From Larix sibirica (taxonomy: Eukaryota; Streptophyta; Pinopsida; Pinales; Pinaceae), in contig NWUY0300073982.1 in NCBI GenBank assembly GCA_004151065.3, forward strand, positions 1 to 14,467: a DNA stretch of 14,467 bases, in the 5' to 3' direction. The translations under genes and the position numbers were made by a program. Shown one piece after another: positions 1 through 8,800 of the stretch (position 1 is the first letter of the stretch; each line of letters begins with the position of its first letter). The notes under the pieces are model-generated. The model was given only the letters and a program-made list of their open reading frames with translations. It had not been told where the DNA came from and did no database searches.

Positions 1-173
1 CGGAAGTTTTGGATCATCATATGTCTGGGGTATCACATCACATGCTGGAACATCATCATCATCATCATCATCGTCTGCTGGAACATCATCATCATCATCA
101 TCATCGTTTGTTGGAACATCATCATCAGCATCATCATCGTCTGCTGGAACATCATCATCAGCACCAAGAAGCA
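1..173 (-). other. Candidate exon of an Asp-rich repeat protein, cut by the window edge
   Basis: Read on -, a frame with no stop runs from 173 to the window edge at 1. It gives LLG-ADDD-VPADDDADDD-VPTN and further Asp runs, ending in YDDPKLP. Just before it is a plausible plant 3' splice site (pyrimidine-leaning tract ending TTTAG at 178-174). In this frame a TGA lies further upstream, near 218, so an exon would need this acceptor. Acidic Asp linkers are common in eukaryotic proteins. The rival reading is the + frame 9-290 (93 codons, first in-frame ATG at 21), in which the His-rich repeat is followed by about 40 ordinary residues. I recognise neither product. No function is assigned and neither reading is secure. 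Confidence 0.25.
42..167. repeat. 33-bp coding minisatellite, about 3.8 units
   Basis: Units start at 42, 75, 108 and 141; the last is partial. On + each unit is 11 codons reading (M/L)LE followed by seven His (or HHHQHHH) and Arg. On - the same DNA reads runs of Asp broken by VPA or VPT. Unit length is an exact multiple of 3 and differences between units are substitutions (CAT to CAG, CTG to TTG) without indels, which suits a tandem repeat that is or was translated. Both strands are open through it, so the sequence alone does not fix the coding strand. Confidence 0.9.
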
Positions 174-290
174 CTAAAGTACAATAGCAGTCAACACAAA
201 AATCACTTCAGTAGCGAGGGGAATTATTTCAGAGGTATCGAAGCACTGTTGCCAAATTTTTTGTCAAAAGTCCTGGACCAGATTACATAA

Positions 291-1520
291 GCAGTTAACA
301 AAAAAATAGCTCAGATTTGGTTTGGGGACTTTACATCATTTTATGAGCATTCTTGCTTGTCAGGCACATGATACTTCACTAATAATCACCATGAAGACGT
401 GAAAATATGTCACACCATACCTCCTCGCCAATCACCATGGCCACCACTCAACCATCAAGAAGCAATATCTCCAAGCAAGGAGACAAGTGTACGACCTACC
501 CATCCAACTGTCTAGTCATGAAATCCTGCAAATTCAACACTTGTGAAATATTTTCACAAGTGATTTGACCAAAATCACAATGTAGTAATATGCTGTAACA
601 CATCATCTAATGACATATGAATGCATCCAGTCTTTTTCACTTTTATGTGTGTTTCTGTCCATGCTTGTGTTTGTAAAACTTACAAAGAGGGCACTCCATT
701 TGGGAGCTATTTCCAGTTATCGTATCCATCTCTCTTGTAGTTCTTCTGGACAGAGCTAGGTCATAGTTCTTCATGCCAATTCGAAATGTCTATGTGGGGA
801 AGGCATATGCCAAGTTTCTGTCTCCATTATCATATATAATGTGGCATTCTTATACCTTGTTTGTAGACAACGCCAGCCAAAAGAGATGTTAGTCTGCCTT
901 TGCTTCTTTGTTAATTTCATATTTTTCTTATATATTTGGAATGCGATTTGCAATCATAAATTTAACTTAGAACAAGCATTTTCCAGATGGGTGGATCCAC
1001 CTAGAAGGCTTATGATTTCATTATTCTTCTTATATTTTTGGACTGTTATCGCAAATTTAACAAGCTTGCCTGTCCGGATGGGATGATCGACCTAACGCGT
1101 CTCAAATGCTATATACTCATATATGGGAATGAATTCATGAGAATGGAACCAGTGACCAGGTGGTCATTGTCGATAGTTTTTGCCATCACTTTGTTGAATC
1201 TAAGAACATGTTTCTAGCAGAGTTCAAAATTATAGAGTTTTATATCTGAAACTCAATTTTATTCATATTTGATCTTATCAGTGGTTTCCATTCAGTTACT
1301 AGAATATTCATTCCTTGAACAGTTCACAGAAGTGATTGCATTGTTTTATCGCATTTAGTAAAATTCTTGTTTTCCAATCATATTCAGATAAACTCTATGC
1401 TTTTCCTAGTTAGGTACCATTGAATTTTTGTTATCATATTGAGTAGAATAATCTTGTGGAAACTTTGCATGTTTCTGGTTTATTGGTTTTGTTTGACTAT
1501 TTACCTTTCCTGTTGTGTAG
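291..1520. other. Non-coding AT-rich stretch, probably intron or intergenic
   Basis: I see no conserved protein motif on either strand. Open frames here are short (about 60 to 80 codons), low in complexity and rich in Phe, Ile and Leu, as expected from AT-rich plant intron DNA. The stretch just before 1521 is T-rich and ends in an acceptor, so at least its right part is intron of the RsmI-like gene. I looked for the N-terminal exon of that gene (motif like LYLVGTPIGNLEDIT) and did not find it; it probably lies upstream of the window. Confidence 0.6.
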
Positions 1521-1617
1521 TGCCTTGCGTGTTTTGAAGTCAGCAGATTTGATACTTTCTGAGGATACAAGGCATTCTGGAAAGCTTCTCCAGCATTATA
1601 ATATTGATGCTCCTCTT
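1521..1617 (+). CDS. rsmI: RsmI-like 16S rRNA 2'-O-methyltransferase, internal exon A
   Basis: RsmI (YraL) belongs to the tetrapyrrole (corrin/porphyrin) methylase family. In bacteria it uses S-adenosylmethionine to methylate the 2'-O-ribose of C1402 in 16S rRNA; plant homologues are expected to act on chloroplast or mitochondrial rRNA. The exon reads ALRVLKSADLILSEDTRHSG followed by KLLQHYNIDAPL, the N-terminal part of the family including the conserved SEDTR. The acceptor is TTGTGTAG at 1513-1520. The first base (T) completes a split codon, which in the family would be the Arg of ITLRAL. The exon ends at 1617 on a whole codon before GTAATT. It is 97 nt with no stop or frameshift. Joined to the exon at 1950 it gives ...APL-LSYHKFNES..., continuous with the family alignment. 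Missing: the N-terminal SAM-loop exon. Targeting to an organelle is inference. Confidence 0.88.
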
Positions 1618-1949
1618 GTAATTTATTTGGACATCTCACATAAGTTCTACTCATAGATATCCTGTATAGATTTATTTATGCATCTTGTTTACTCATTTGA
1701 ATATGATCAGGTTTATGAATGGATAACATTTAATCTTTCTCACCAGTATAGATTTTTTTTCTGCATTCTTTCAGGTTCATTTTACTTTAATTTGGCATTG
1801 AGGGGACACCATTTAATCTCACCTTCCTGTATATGTTTATTTATGCATTGTTGCAAGTCCATTTTAATTTAATTTGGAGTGTGAATCAGCAAAGTTTATT
1901 TTTTTCCTGTTTACTTTTGGATTCAATAATCTGTAGTATTCATTTACAG
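1618..1949 (+). other. Intron between RsmI-like exons A and B
   Basis: 332-nt phase-0 intron with GTAATT at the 5' end and TTTACAG at the 3' end (1943-1949). It is T-rich throughout, as plant introns are. Inside it is a diverged ~82-bp tandem repeat (separate entry). Splicing restores an uninterrupted reading frame; reading straight through meets stops. Confidence 0.85.
1661..1895 (+). repeat. Diverged ~82-bp tandem repeat inside the intron, about 3 units
   Basis: Units begin CCTGTATAGATTTATTTATG (1661), CCAGTATAGATTTTTTTTCT (1743) and CCTGTATATGTTTATTTATG (1826). Shared blocks recur at the same spacing: CATTTAATCT near the ends of units 1 and 2, and CATTTTA(C/A)TTTAATTTGG in units 2 (from 1779) and 3 (from 1860). 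Units are roughly 65-75 percent alike by eye. The right end of unit 3 is approximate. The repeat lengthens the intron without touching the exons. Confidence 0.7.
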
Positions 1950-2078
1950 CTGAGTTACCACAAGTTCAACGAATCTTTTAGGCAAGCAACAATATTACAG
2001 AGGTTGCAGCAGAGTCAGATTGTTGCTCTTATCAGTGATGCTGGAACTCCTGGCATCAGTGATCCTGGTGCTAAAATT
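1950..2078 (+). CDS. rsmI: RsmI-like 16S rRNA 2'-O-methyltransferase, internal exon B
   Basis: This exon continues exon A and holds the most diagnostic part of the RsmI family. It reads LSYHKFNES, then about 15 residues, then VALISDAGTPGISDPGAKI. SYHxxNE and SDAGTPxISDPG are family hallmarks; the second forms part of the S-adenosylmethionine/substrate cleft. The exon is 129 nt (43 codons), begins on a whole codon after TTTACAG and ends on a whole codon before GTAAGC, a near-perfect plant donor. There are no stops or indels, so it looks under selection, not part of a pseudogene. The next family segment (a PGPSA motif, expected within about 20 residues) is not found in the remaining window. The following intron must therefore exceed 12 kb, or the gene is broken here. 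Confidence 0.92.
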
Positions 2079-2520
2079 GTAAGCACTCTCCTCTTACCTT
2101 GCATTTTCTTAAATGTGAAGCTGCAAATCTGAATAATAGTTTCTAAATACTTGTCCCTGCAAAGCAAATCAGTGATATTTAAATAGATAATTAAGGCATC
2201 ACCTACTGGAAAATGATATTGGGTTTCCGTTTTGTCAAGCAAATCTTAGTAGTTAAAATAATGAGCATTATGAATTAGCAAAGCTTTGGGTGGCCTGAGC
2301 TCCGTGCTGTGTCCAATATAATTTGTTAGGTCTGGCATTATGCACATCGAGCAGTTACCTTAGCCACCATCCAATGTTACATACCTTGCAGTAGTCATGG
2401 TGTGTCACAGAGCTCATGGGAAAAAGGATAAACTCATATAGTCCAATTGGAAAGAAATACTAAATACTAAATATGAAATATATAATAAATTTGAAGTGAA
2501 GAAGACTCATTTATGAAATA
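2079..2520. other. Start of long intron (or gene break) after RsmI-like exon B
   Basis: AT-rich, no conserved coding motif on either strand and no repeat I can recognise. It follows directly on the GTAAGC donor at 2079, so at least its left end is intron. Confidence 0.6.
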
Positions 2521-3168
2521 TAAGAGACAACTTGTCGTGACCCTAGCCTTCGAGGAAGTCTTGGGCTTGCAGACCCTTGCTTGCGAAGAGGATGCGCTGG
2601 GCAGGACATGGCAAGTCTGCACGACCAACCGATAATTGGTAGCCTTGGTGATCATCTTGTGTGTGGCAGATGCGAATTGGTTAGGATGGCGTACTAGCGG
2701 ATAGCCTAGGAGGACCGAGGGATGGCTAGCCGAGTGAGGGTGGGAAACCAACGAGGCCCTGGGGTTCAGGACTCGATAGAGAGCTATGCTATTGGAAATG
2801 TACCAGATGGTGTGTCGTCCATGCTAGGACAAGTGCGAGAGGTGTGGACTGAAGGTATGCAAACACCTCATCTTGGGAGGGGCATGACCTTTGGGCATCA
2901 TTGAGCATTGTACTAGATGGATGGCAACATCATTGTACATTGGGTGGTTGGTTGTTCAACTGTGCTAGTTTGGGGGAAGGCGTAACAAGGTAGCTTGTGG
3001 TTGGGTGGTGATGGCATAGCATTGCCTATGGTGAAATGAGCATGTTCATATTCCACAAGTATAATGTGTGACTTTCTTGGGTTTGGAAGAGGTTTCGATG
3101 AGGCATAGCCCACGTGATACTTGAGTGGTTGTTGTTCATTCCCAACTAGCAAGGTCAATGTAGCAGCA
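2521..3168. other. Unassigned GC-richer block
   Basis: Composition changes sharply near 2521: this block is clearly richer in G and C than the AT-rich DNA on both sides, and its + strand is rich in G and T from about 2700. Open frames of 60 to 94 codons occur on both strands (for example 2722-2904 + and 2467-2751 -), but none resembles a family I know. It sits directly upstream of the copia pol remnant, in the same place and orientation as an upstream internal region would be, so it could be decayed copia internal sequence or an unrelated insertion. Neither is shown. Confidence 0.4.
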
Positions 3169-3210
3169 GTGACTAGACTTCTTAAGTGCTATGGGATTCT
3201 CATGCAGGAC

Positions 3211-3903
3211 AATAAGTTTAGCCATGTTACAACATGTCTCATGTTTCTTATGTATGGTAGGGTCTATAATAGGCTATAAATTTACCATGCAATAGGAATT
3301 TTGAGAAGATATATGTCAAAACCCAAGAAGGAAAACTTGGATTGTTGTAAAGAGGGTTTTCATATGTTTGTGAGGAAAATCGGATTATGCAATATACTAC
3401 CAAGGAAGGATTAAACCCAATAGAGTATTCGATGCACAAGGTTTTTTTATGCACATTGGGCTAGAGATCTTAATTACCAAGGCTCCACAAGTGGTTATGT
3501 GTTTAACTTGTTTGGTGGAGAACTCAGTTGTATGAGCGAGAGGCAAACAATAGTTATACTCTCAACAATAGAAGTTGAGTACATTGTAGCCACTCATGCA
3601 CGAAAGAAAGCAATATGGTTACAAAGAATGTGTTTAGATGTTGGGTTCATATAGGAAGATGTAAGGATAGATTGAGACAATCAAAGTGAAATATTTCTAG
3701 CAAGGAACTTTTCTTGTCATTATAAGAAAAAATATATTGCAATGTAGTACCATTTTATTAAAGACATGGTTGAAGATAATAAGGTGTTATTGGAGAAAGT
3801 TTATGCTTTGAAAAATGTTGTGGTTTCATTAACAAAGTCTATGAGTATTGAGAATTTTTATCGGTATGTGGAATCAATTGACTTGGCTACCCCAAGCAAC
3901 TAA
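3211..3903 (+). pseudogene. Ty1/copia pol remnant: end of reverse transcriptase plus RNase H
   Basis: One frame runs through with stops but no frameshift. It starts with LMYGRVYNRL-stop-IYHAIG, matching the copia segment LMYAMVCTRPDIAYAVG, then RRYMSKPKKE (copia SRYMxxPxxxHW). The RNase H part follows: YAHWARDLNYQ-GSTSGYVFNLFGG, then LSTIEVEYIVA with the EVEY glutamate, and DNQSEIFLA with the DNQS aspartate. The first RNase H aspartate (usual DADW) is Tyr. Later comes YHFIKDMVEDNKV and a natural-looking end at TAA 3901-3903. In-frame stops are at 3277, 3652 (TAG), 3673 (TGA) and 3745 (TAG), among others. Gag, protease and integrase are not seen upstream. The protein is dead. The family call is secure; the exact copia lineage is not. 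Confidence 0.9.
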
Positions 3904-3941
3904 TTTTAAGACTATATGGACCCTATTGTAAAGTATTCAAC

Positions 3942-3952
3942 AAGTGGTAGAT
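3942..3952 (+). other. Polypurine tract of the copia element
   Basis: AAGTGGTAGAT lies just after the pol stop and just before TGTTG. Plant copia elements typically have AAGTGGGAGAT followed by TGTTGG here, where plus-strand DNA synthesis is primed. One G to T change interrupts the purine run. Confidence 0.7.
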
Positions 3953-4280
3953 TGTTGCCGTGAAGTGTTCTTTTCAGGTATATACTATGCACCCCAATAG
4001 GTAAAGGTCGTTATAGGTGTATTTATGGGGCCTTTGAGTAGTTGTATCCCACAATTTTTACCCATGTTAATCTAATACTGCTTAGCAGATTAGGTTTGAA
4101 TGAAATTTAAAAATACCCATATTGTATGGCAAATTGCTTTTGTTAGCACAATCAAAAGGAGTTGTAGCTTCAAGTTTGTTGGTCCCCTTTTAAGGCTTCA
4201 TGGGTAAATACTTGTGTAAATTGTGTATATGTGCATTATTATTATTATTATTTAATATTATGTTAGCATTATCTTTCTAA
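3953..4280 (+). repeat. Copia LTR, left part (interrupted by LINE 1)
   Basis: Begins TGTTG directly after the polypurine tract, the canonical plant copia LTR start. It contains a short ATT microsatellite at about 4237-4252. No CA end is found before coding-type LINE sequence begins. The LTR appears to resume at 11376 and end CAACA at 11471, the exact inverse of TGTTG. The two parts without the LINE total about 410 bp, a usual size for a copia LTR. The left edge is firm; the right edge rests on the target-site duplication. Confidence 0.65.
4266..4280 (+). repeat. Left target-site duplication of LINE 1
   Basis: GCATTATCTTTCTAA here pairs with GCATTGCCTTTCTTAA at 11376-11391, immediately after the A tail of the LINE. 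Two substitutions and one extra T separate them, as expected for an old insertion with other mutations of similar age. Confidence 0.6.
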
Positions 4281-4483
4281 GTTTTGTATTCATATTTGTT
4301 TTGTATTGGGATGTGAGGGTTTTTGTCTGCAAATTTCTTTCGTATTTGTGTTTCCCTGCTGGCGAGGAGATTAGGAGGAGGGGTGTTTGACGGAAACGAA
4401 TGGCTGTGAGTAAGGGGGGAGGGACGACCTCTTCCCCCGGGATCTCGTCTAGAGGTATTTAAATTGAGAGCATCCAAGTCCTG
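4281..4483 (+). promoter_or_regulatory. LINE 1 5' UTR, internal promoter expected
   Basis: About 200 nt between the left target duplication and the first ORF1 ATG. The first half is T-rich and the second half purine- and GC-rich. Plant L1 elements are transcribed from an internal promoter in this position; no specific site can be pointed to here. Confidence 0.4.
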
Positions 4484-5834
4484 ATGGAGGAAATGGGAGG
4501 AGAGGGTTTGGGGAAGAAGAATTCTCCTCAGTAATCAGGTGAGAGGGGGAGGCACCCAATTTAATGCCTCCTCTGATCAAATTAGATTCTTGCTACGCAA
4601 ATCATATCTGAAAAGCTCCAGGATCGCATCTAGTATATGAAGGACCATGCATTGATTGGTAAATTTGTGGGGTTATCCCCCTCTAAAAAGGCCATGATCT
4701 TGTGGATCAATTCAACCTATAAGCTTAGGGGCCACTATGATCTCCAACTGGGATCCAAGGGTTTTTTACTCTGACTTTTATAATTCTGGAGGATCGCAAT
4801 AGAGCGATAGATGGAGGACCCTATTTATTTTACTCGGCAGGTCTGTTTCTCAAGCCGTGGAAGGAGCAATTATGCCCTGAGAAAGAGGATCTAAGTATTT
4901 CTCATGTGTGGATTAGACTATAATATCTTTTAGGGAGTACTGGGAACCTGAGATCCTAGAAGATATTGGTAACACACTTGGATATTTCATTAAAATCTCG
5001 GAACATATGAAAGCCAAGCGTTACACCTCTTACACATGAAAATCTGTGTATATGGGCATTACGAAAGACCTTCCTAAAGCTATAAATCTCACTTGGGAAG
5101 ACGAGGATTGGAGGGAGCCAATGGATTATGAGCATATCCCATTTAGATGTTGTCGATGCCATGTTTATGGTCACCTTTTCTAGGATTTCCCAATGAACAA
5201 ACCCCCGACCCCTCCTAAGACAAATGCTGCGACAGATGATGTGGGTTTCTATAGGAACCCTTCAAGGAAGAGGGCTGCGAGAAAAGAAGGGGCTCTGGAT
5301 ATTCATAAAAAACCCACAATATTGAATCAGTTCGAGATCCTCGGCTCCTAGCAGGATCTGGATCTGTTGTAGGAGAGTCTGAAATCAGGTGCTGACCCTA
5401 TGGTTCCCAGAAAAGATCAGGTTACTGCGAGACTTGTGACAATTAGAAGGGGAGAAGGGAAAATGGGTGGATCATCCCCTAGAGAGGGGATGTAAGTGGG
5501 GGAGGAGGGACCCCCCCCCTTGATCTTGCAACAGGTTAAGGAAGAAATGGAAGACATGGAAATTAGAGAACTAGATATGGATAGTGTTGAGAAGGCCTAT
5601 GAAGATAAAAAGGACGGTTACGTTCCCTATCATCAACTCTCTTTGCTCCAAGAGGCTATTCTCAAGGCTTGTTCTATGTCTTCCCTAGGGATTGAACCTA
5701 GCCTGCAAAAGGATAACAAGTGCAAGTATGAGGAATAGGGAATAAATTCAAAGAGGAAGAGGATCGTTGAGGTGGGCCTTAAAATGATTGAGTCTTGTCA
5801 ATATCCCACTATCCAAGATGCTCTAGGTCTTTAA
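4484..5834 (+). pseudogene. LINE 1 ORF1: DUF4283-like nucleic-acid-binding protein, broken
   Basis: ORF1 of plant L1 elements binds the element RNA to form the particle that carries ORF2. The start ATG is chosen at 4484, in frame with the first conserved block. Seen in order: MKDHALIGKFVGLSPSKKA (from 4637); TFIILEDRNRAIDGGPYLFY and GLFLKPWKEQ; a degenerate VWIRL; REYWEPEILEDIGNTLGYFI; then PMDYEHIPFRCCRCHVYGHL, a CCHC knuckle at 5148-5189 whose last Cys is Phe. The charged C-terminal tail (5496-5834) ends in DALGL-TAA. The frame shifts at a T6 run (4762-4767) and again near 4922. In-frame stops include TAG 4631, TGA 5037, TAG 5181, TAA 5492 and TAG 5736. ORF2 starts 15 nt after the stop and in the same frame. 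Not functional. Confidence 0.88.
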
Positions 5835-5849
5835 CCAAGTGGTTCGTCA

Positions 5850-8800
5850 ATGAAGATCATAACCTGGAATTTAAGGGGATCGAACAACCCTCAAAAAGTT
5901 CAAATCTTAAGAAGAAAGATCAAGCAGGAAAATCATGCCATTGTGTTTCTCTAGGAAACCAAATGCTTAGAGTCTCAACTCAAGCAGATTGTCAGGAAGG
6001 TTTGGAAGGGATGTGAAGCATCAGGAATCGATGCGGCATGTGCTACAGGTGGTTTGGGGATCCTTTAGAACCCAACCCTGGTAGGATTGGGAAATTTTAT
6101 TGTGACTTCTCGATCATTATCGGTAGAATTTCAAATAATTGGTCTCCTAGTAAGGGACTGATAAAGAGCGTCTATGGCCCAAACTCAGCATAGCTAAATT
6201 TGGAATTTTTGGATTCCCTTAAGATGTTGCATCAATGGACATAAGGGAAACATGGGATAGTGGGAGGAGATTTTAACATTATAACCTCCCTGGATGAGAA
6301 ACAAAGGGGGTCGACATCACCTGGATGGAGAGTGTTGAAGTTGGGAATAGATCCTTCACCTGGAATAACAAGAGGGGGGGATCATCACATTGCCTCATGT
6401 CTAGACATATTTCTTGTGTCAGAATTTGTGCTAGACACGGGCAATGATATTTCGGCTCTCGTTCTCCCTTTGGCTGGATCGGACCATTGGTCTGTCAGAC
6501 TTTTTTGGAGTGGTATAGGTTCTCGGTTTAAGAAACCTTTATGTTTCGAGCAATTTTGGTTAATCCATCCAAACTTCAAAGGTAAGGTGGAGAAATGGTG
6601 GTCAGAACTGGGACAATTAGACACACATAGTATGTATCACATCCAACAGAAACTCAATGCTATCAAAGGCATAATCAAAAAGTGGAACAAAGAGGACTTT
6701 GGAAATATATTCACGGACAAGAGGCAGCTGGAACAAAGACTTGAATCAATCTAGGAAAAAGGAATGAGGGATGGGTACTCCCAGGATCTGAAGGAAGAAG
6801 AAACCTATATGATTGCACAATTATTGGATAGGGAAAGACAAGAGGATTTTTTTTGGAAGCAGAAGTCCAAGGTCAATTGGCTTAAGGAAGGGGAGCGAAA
6901 TACAAAATTTTTCCTTAGGTTGGCCATGCAACACCGCTAGACAAACAGGATCCTCACACTTAAGAGACAAACGAGGAACAGGATGGAGACGAGGGAGGAT
7001 ATTGAAGGGGGGATCCTTCATTTTTTCAGGGACATTATGGAGGAACCTCGCCTCAATAGGAGGAATGACATAGTGAAGGTTACTTAGCACATCCCTTCCT
7101 TAGTATCTGATTCACAAAATGATCTTTTGATGTGACCTATCTCTTTGGAGGAAGTCAAGGATGTCATTCAACAGATTGAAGATGGGAAAGCCCCTAGTCC
7201 CGATGGTTTTATGGCTACTATTTTTCATTTATTTTGGGATCTTATAAAAAATGAAATCTGGAGAATTGTGGAGGACTCTCGTCAAATGCAAGGTATTCTC
7301 AATGCTTTCAATGCCACATTTCTGACTCTCATCCCTAAATATGAGGGGATTGATTCGCCAAGAATATTTCATCCAATTTATTTATGCAATGTCATTTATA
7401 AGATTGTAACGAAGGTCATAGCTAATAGGCTTAAGCCTACCCTCCCATGTCTCATATCCCCAGAACAATCGGGTTTTGTTGAGGGAAGGTAGATTTTGGA
7501 TGGAATAACTTTAGTCCATGAAGTTCTCCATTCTCTAAAAATGACGAAGTCCCCTGGAATTATGTTGAAATCAGATATTGCTAAATCCTACGATAACCTC
7601 AACTAGCAATACATGAGGGAGGTGGTGAGGGCATTTGGATTTAGAGATGATTGGATCCAGTGGGTCATGAGCTTGGTTTTTTTAGCCTTCTTTGCTATTC
7701 GTTTGAATGGGTCTCCTATTGAAAATTTATGACTGTCTAGGGGTATTAGGCAGGGGGAGCCTCTTTCCCCTTTCCTCTTTGTTCTGATGGTGGAAGGACT
7801 GGGAAGACTGATCAAAGCTATGCAAGACTCCTAATAATTAAGGGGTTTAAACATTCATCCACAGGAGGACTGAAAACCTCACCAACAGTTTGTGGATGAC
7901 ACAATGATGATGGGGCATCCTTCAGTCCAGGAAGTGAGGGCTATCAAAAAGTTTCTTAATTTGTTTGTCATTGCTTCGGGACTCAATGTGAATGATAGAA
8001 AATATCAGGTATTCTTTTTTAACACGCTCAGTATTATCAAACATAGTATATTTTGCATTCTTGGCTTCCAATAGAGCTCCATTCCATCCAAATATCTTGG
8101 GGCCCCGCTGTCCAACTCAATTGTCAAGAAGGGCTCGTGGGTGGAGTTGTTAGATAAAATGAAGAAGAGGCTTTCGAATTGGGCCTTTCGTCGTATGGAT
8201 ATGGATAGTAGGATTGTGCTTGTTAAAGTAGTTTTGCAAGCCATGCCTCTCTATCTCTTCTCGGCATTGGCAGCTCCCAAAGTCGTTCTGAAGCAAATTC
8301 AAAACATCCAAAGGATGATTTCTATGGATTGGTGCCAATAAAATAGCCAAATGGGCATTGGTTAAGTGGGAGGATATATGCAAGCCAAAAATTCAAGCTG
8401 GTATGGGGATGGGGGATCCGAAAAAAAATTAATGAGGTCTACAAAGAAAAAGTGTGGTGGCAATGGTTGTCCCATGATTCAGAAACCTGGGAAAAATTGT
8501 GGATGAATAAGTATGCATCGAACTAGCACAAACAAGACCTTGTCTGGTTTTCGAATTCATGTCCTGGATCTCACATTTGGCTATCTGCGCTTAGAGGGAG
8601 GACTCTGATATAATATTTCAGTTTCTGAAAAATCAGGAATGGGGAGACAGCTAATTTCTGGAGTAATGTGTGGTAGCAACAGCCGAAGATCCATAGCATG
8701 TCTAATTTTTCAAACATCCTTAGGTTATGGGATGCCTAGAATAGGCAGAAGGTTAAAGATTGATGGAAAACAGCTTTGAGGCCCAGAATTTAGGGAACGG

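Noticed and set aside
42-167. Regular repeats that could look like a CRISPR array
   Set aside because: Units abut with no unique spacers, and the unit is a simple CAT-rich codon repeat in plant DNA.
841-900. FLYLV followed by a TP-like segment, resembling the RsmI N-terminus LYLVGTPIGNL
   Set aside because: The resemblance needs a frameshift and crosses a stop, the glycine-rich loop is absent and no donor site follows in phase. Too weak to call an exon.
841-1086. 81-codon + frame and the overlapping 60-codon - frame at 771-953
   Set aside because: Low-complexity Phe/Leu-rich AT-rich sequence with no motif; expected by chance in intron DNA.
2722-2904. 60-codon + frame in the GC-richer block, and the - frames at 2467-2751 and 2913-3158
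   Set aside because: GC-richer DNA has fewer stops; no family resemblance on either strand.
2976-2996. GCGTAACAAGGTAGC, resembling the end of 16S/18S rRNA
   Set aside because: The match is only about 14 nt and the flanks do not follow either the rRNA 3' end or its upstream helix, so it is probably chance.
6385-6624. Antisense frames over LINE 1 (6385-6624, 6821-7090, 7603-7815, 8005-8244, 9161-9421, 9837-10115)
   Set aside because: Each lies opposite recognisable ORF2 domains and has no motif of its own.
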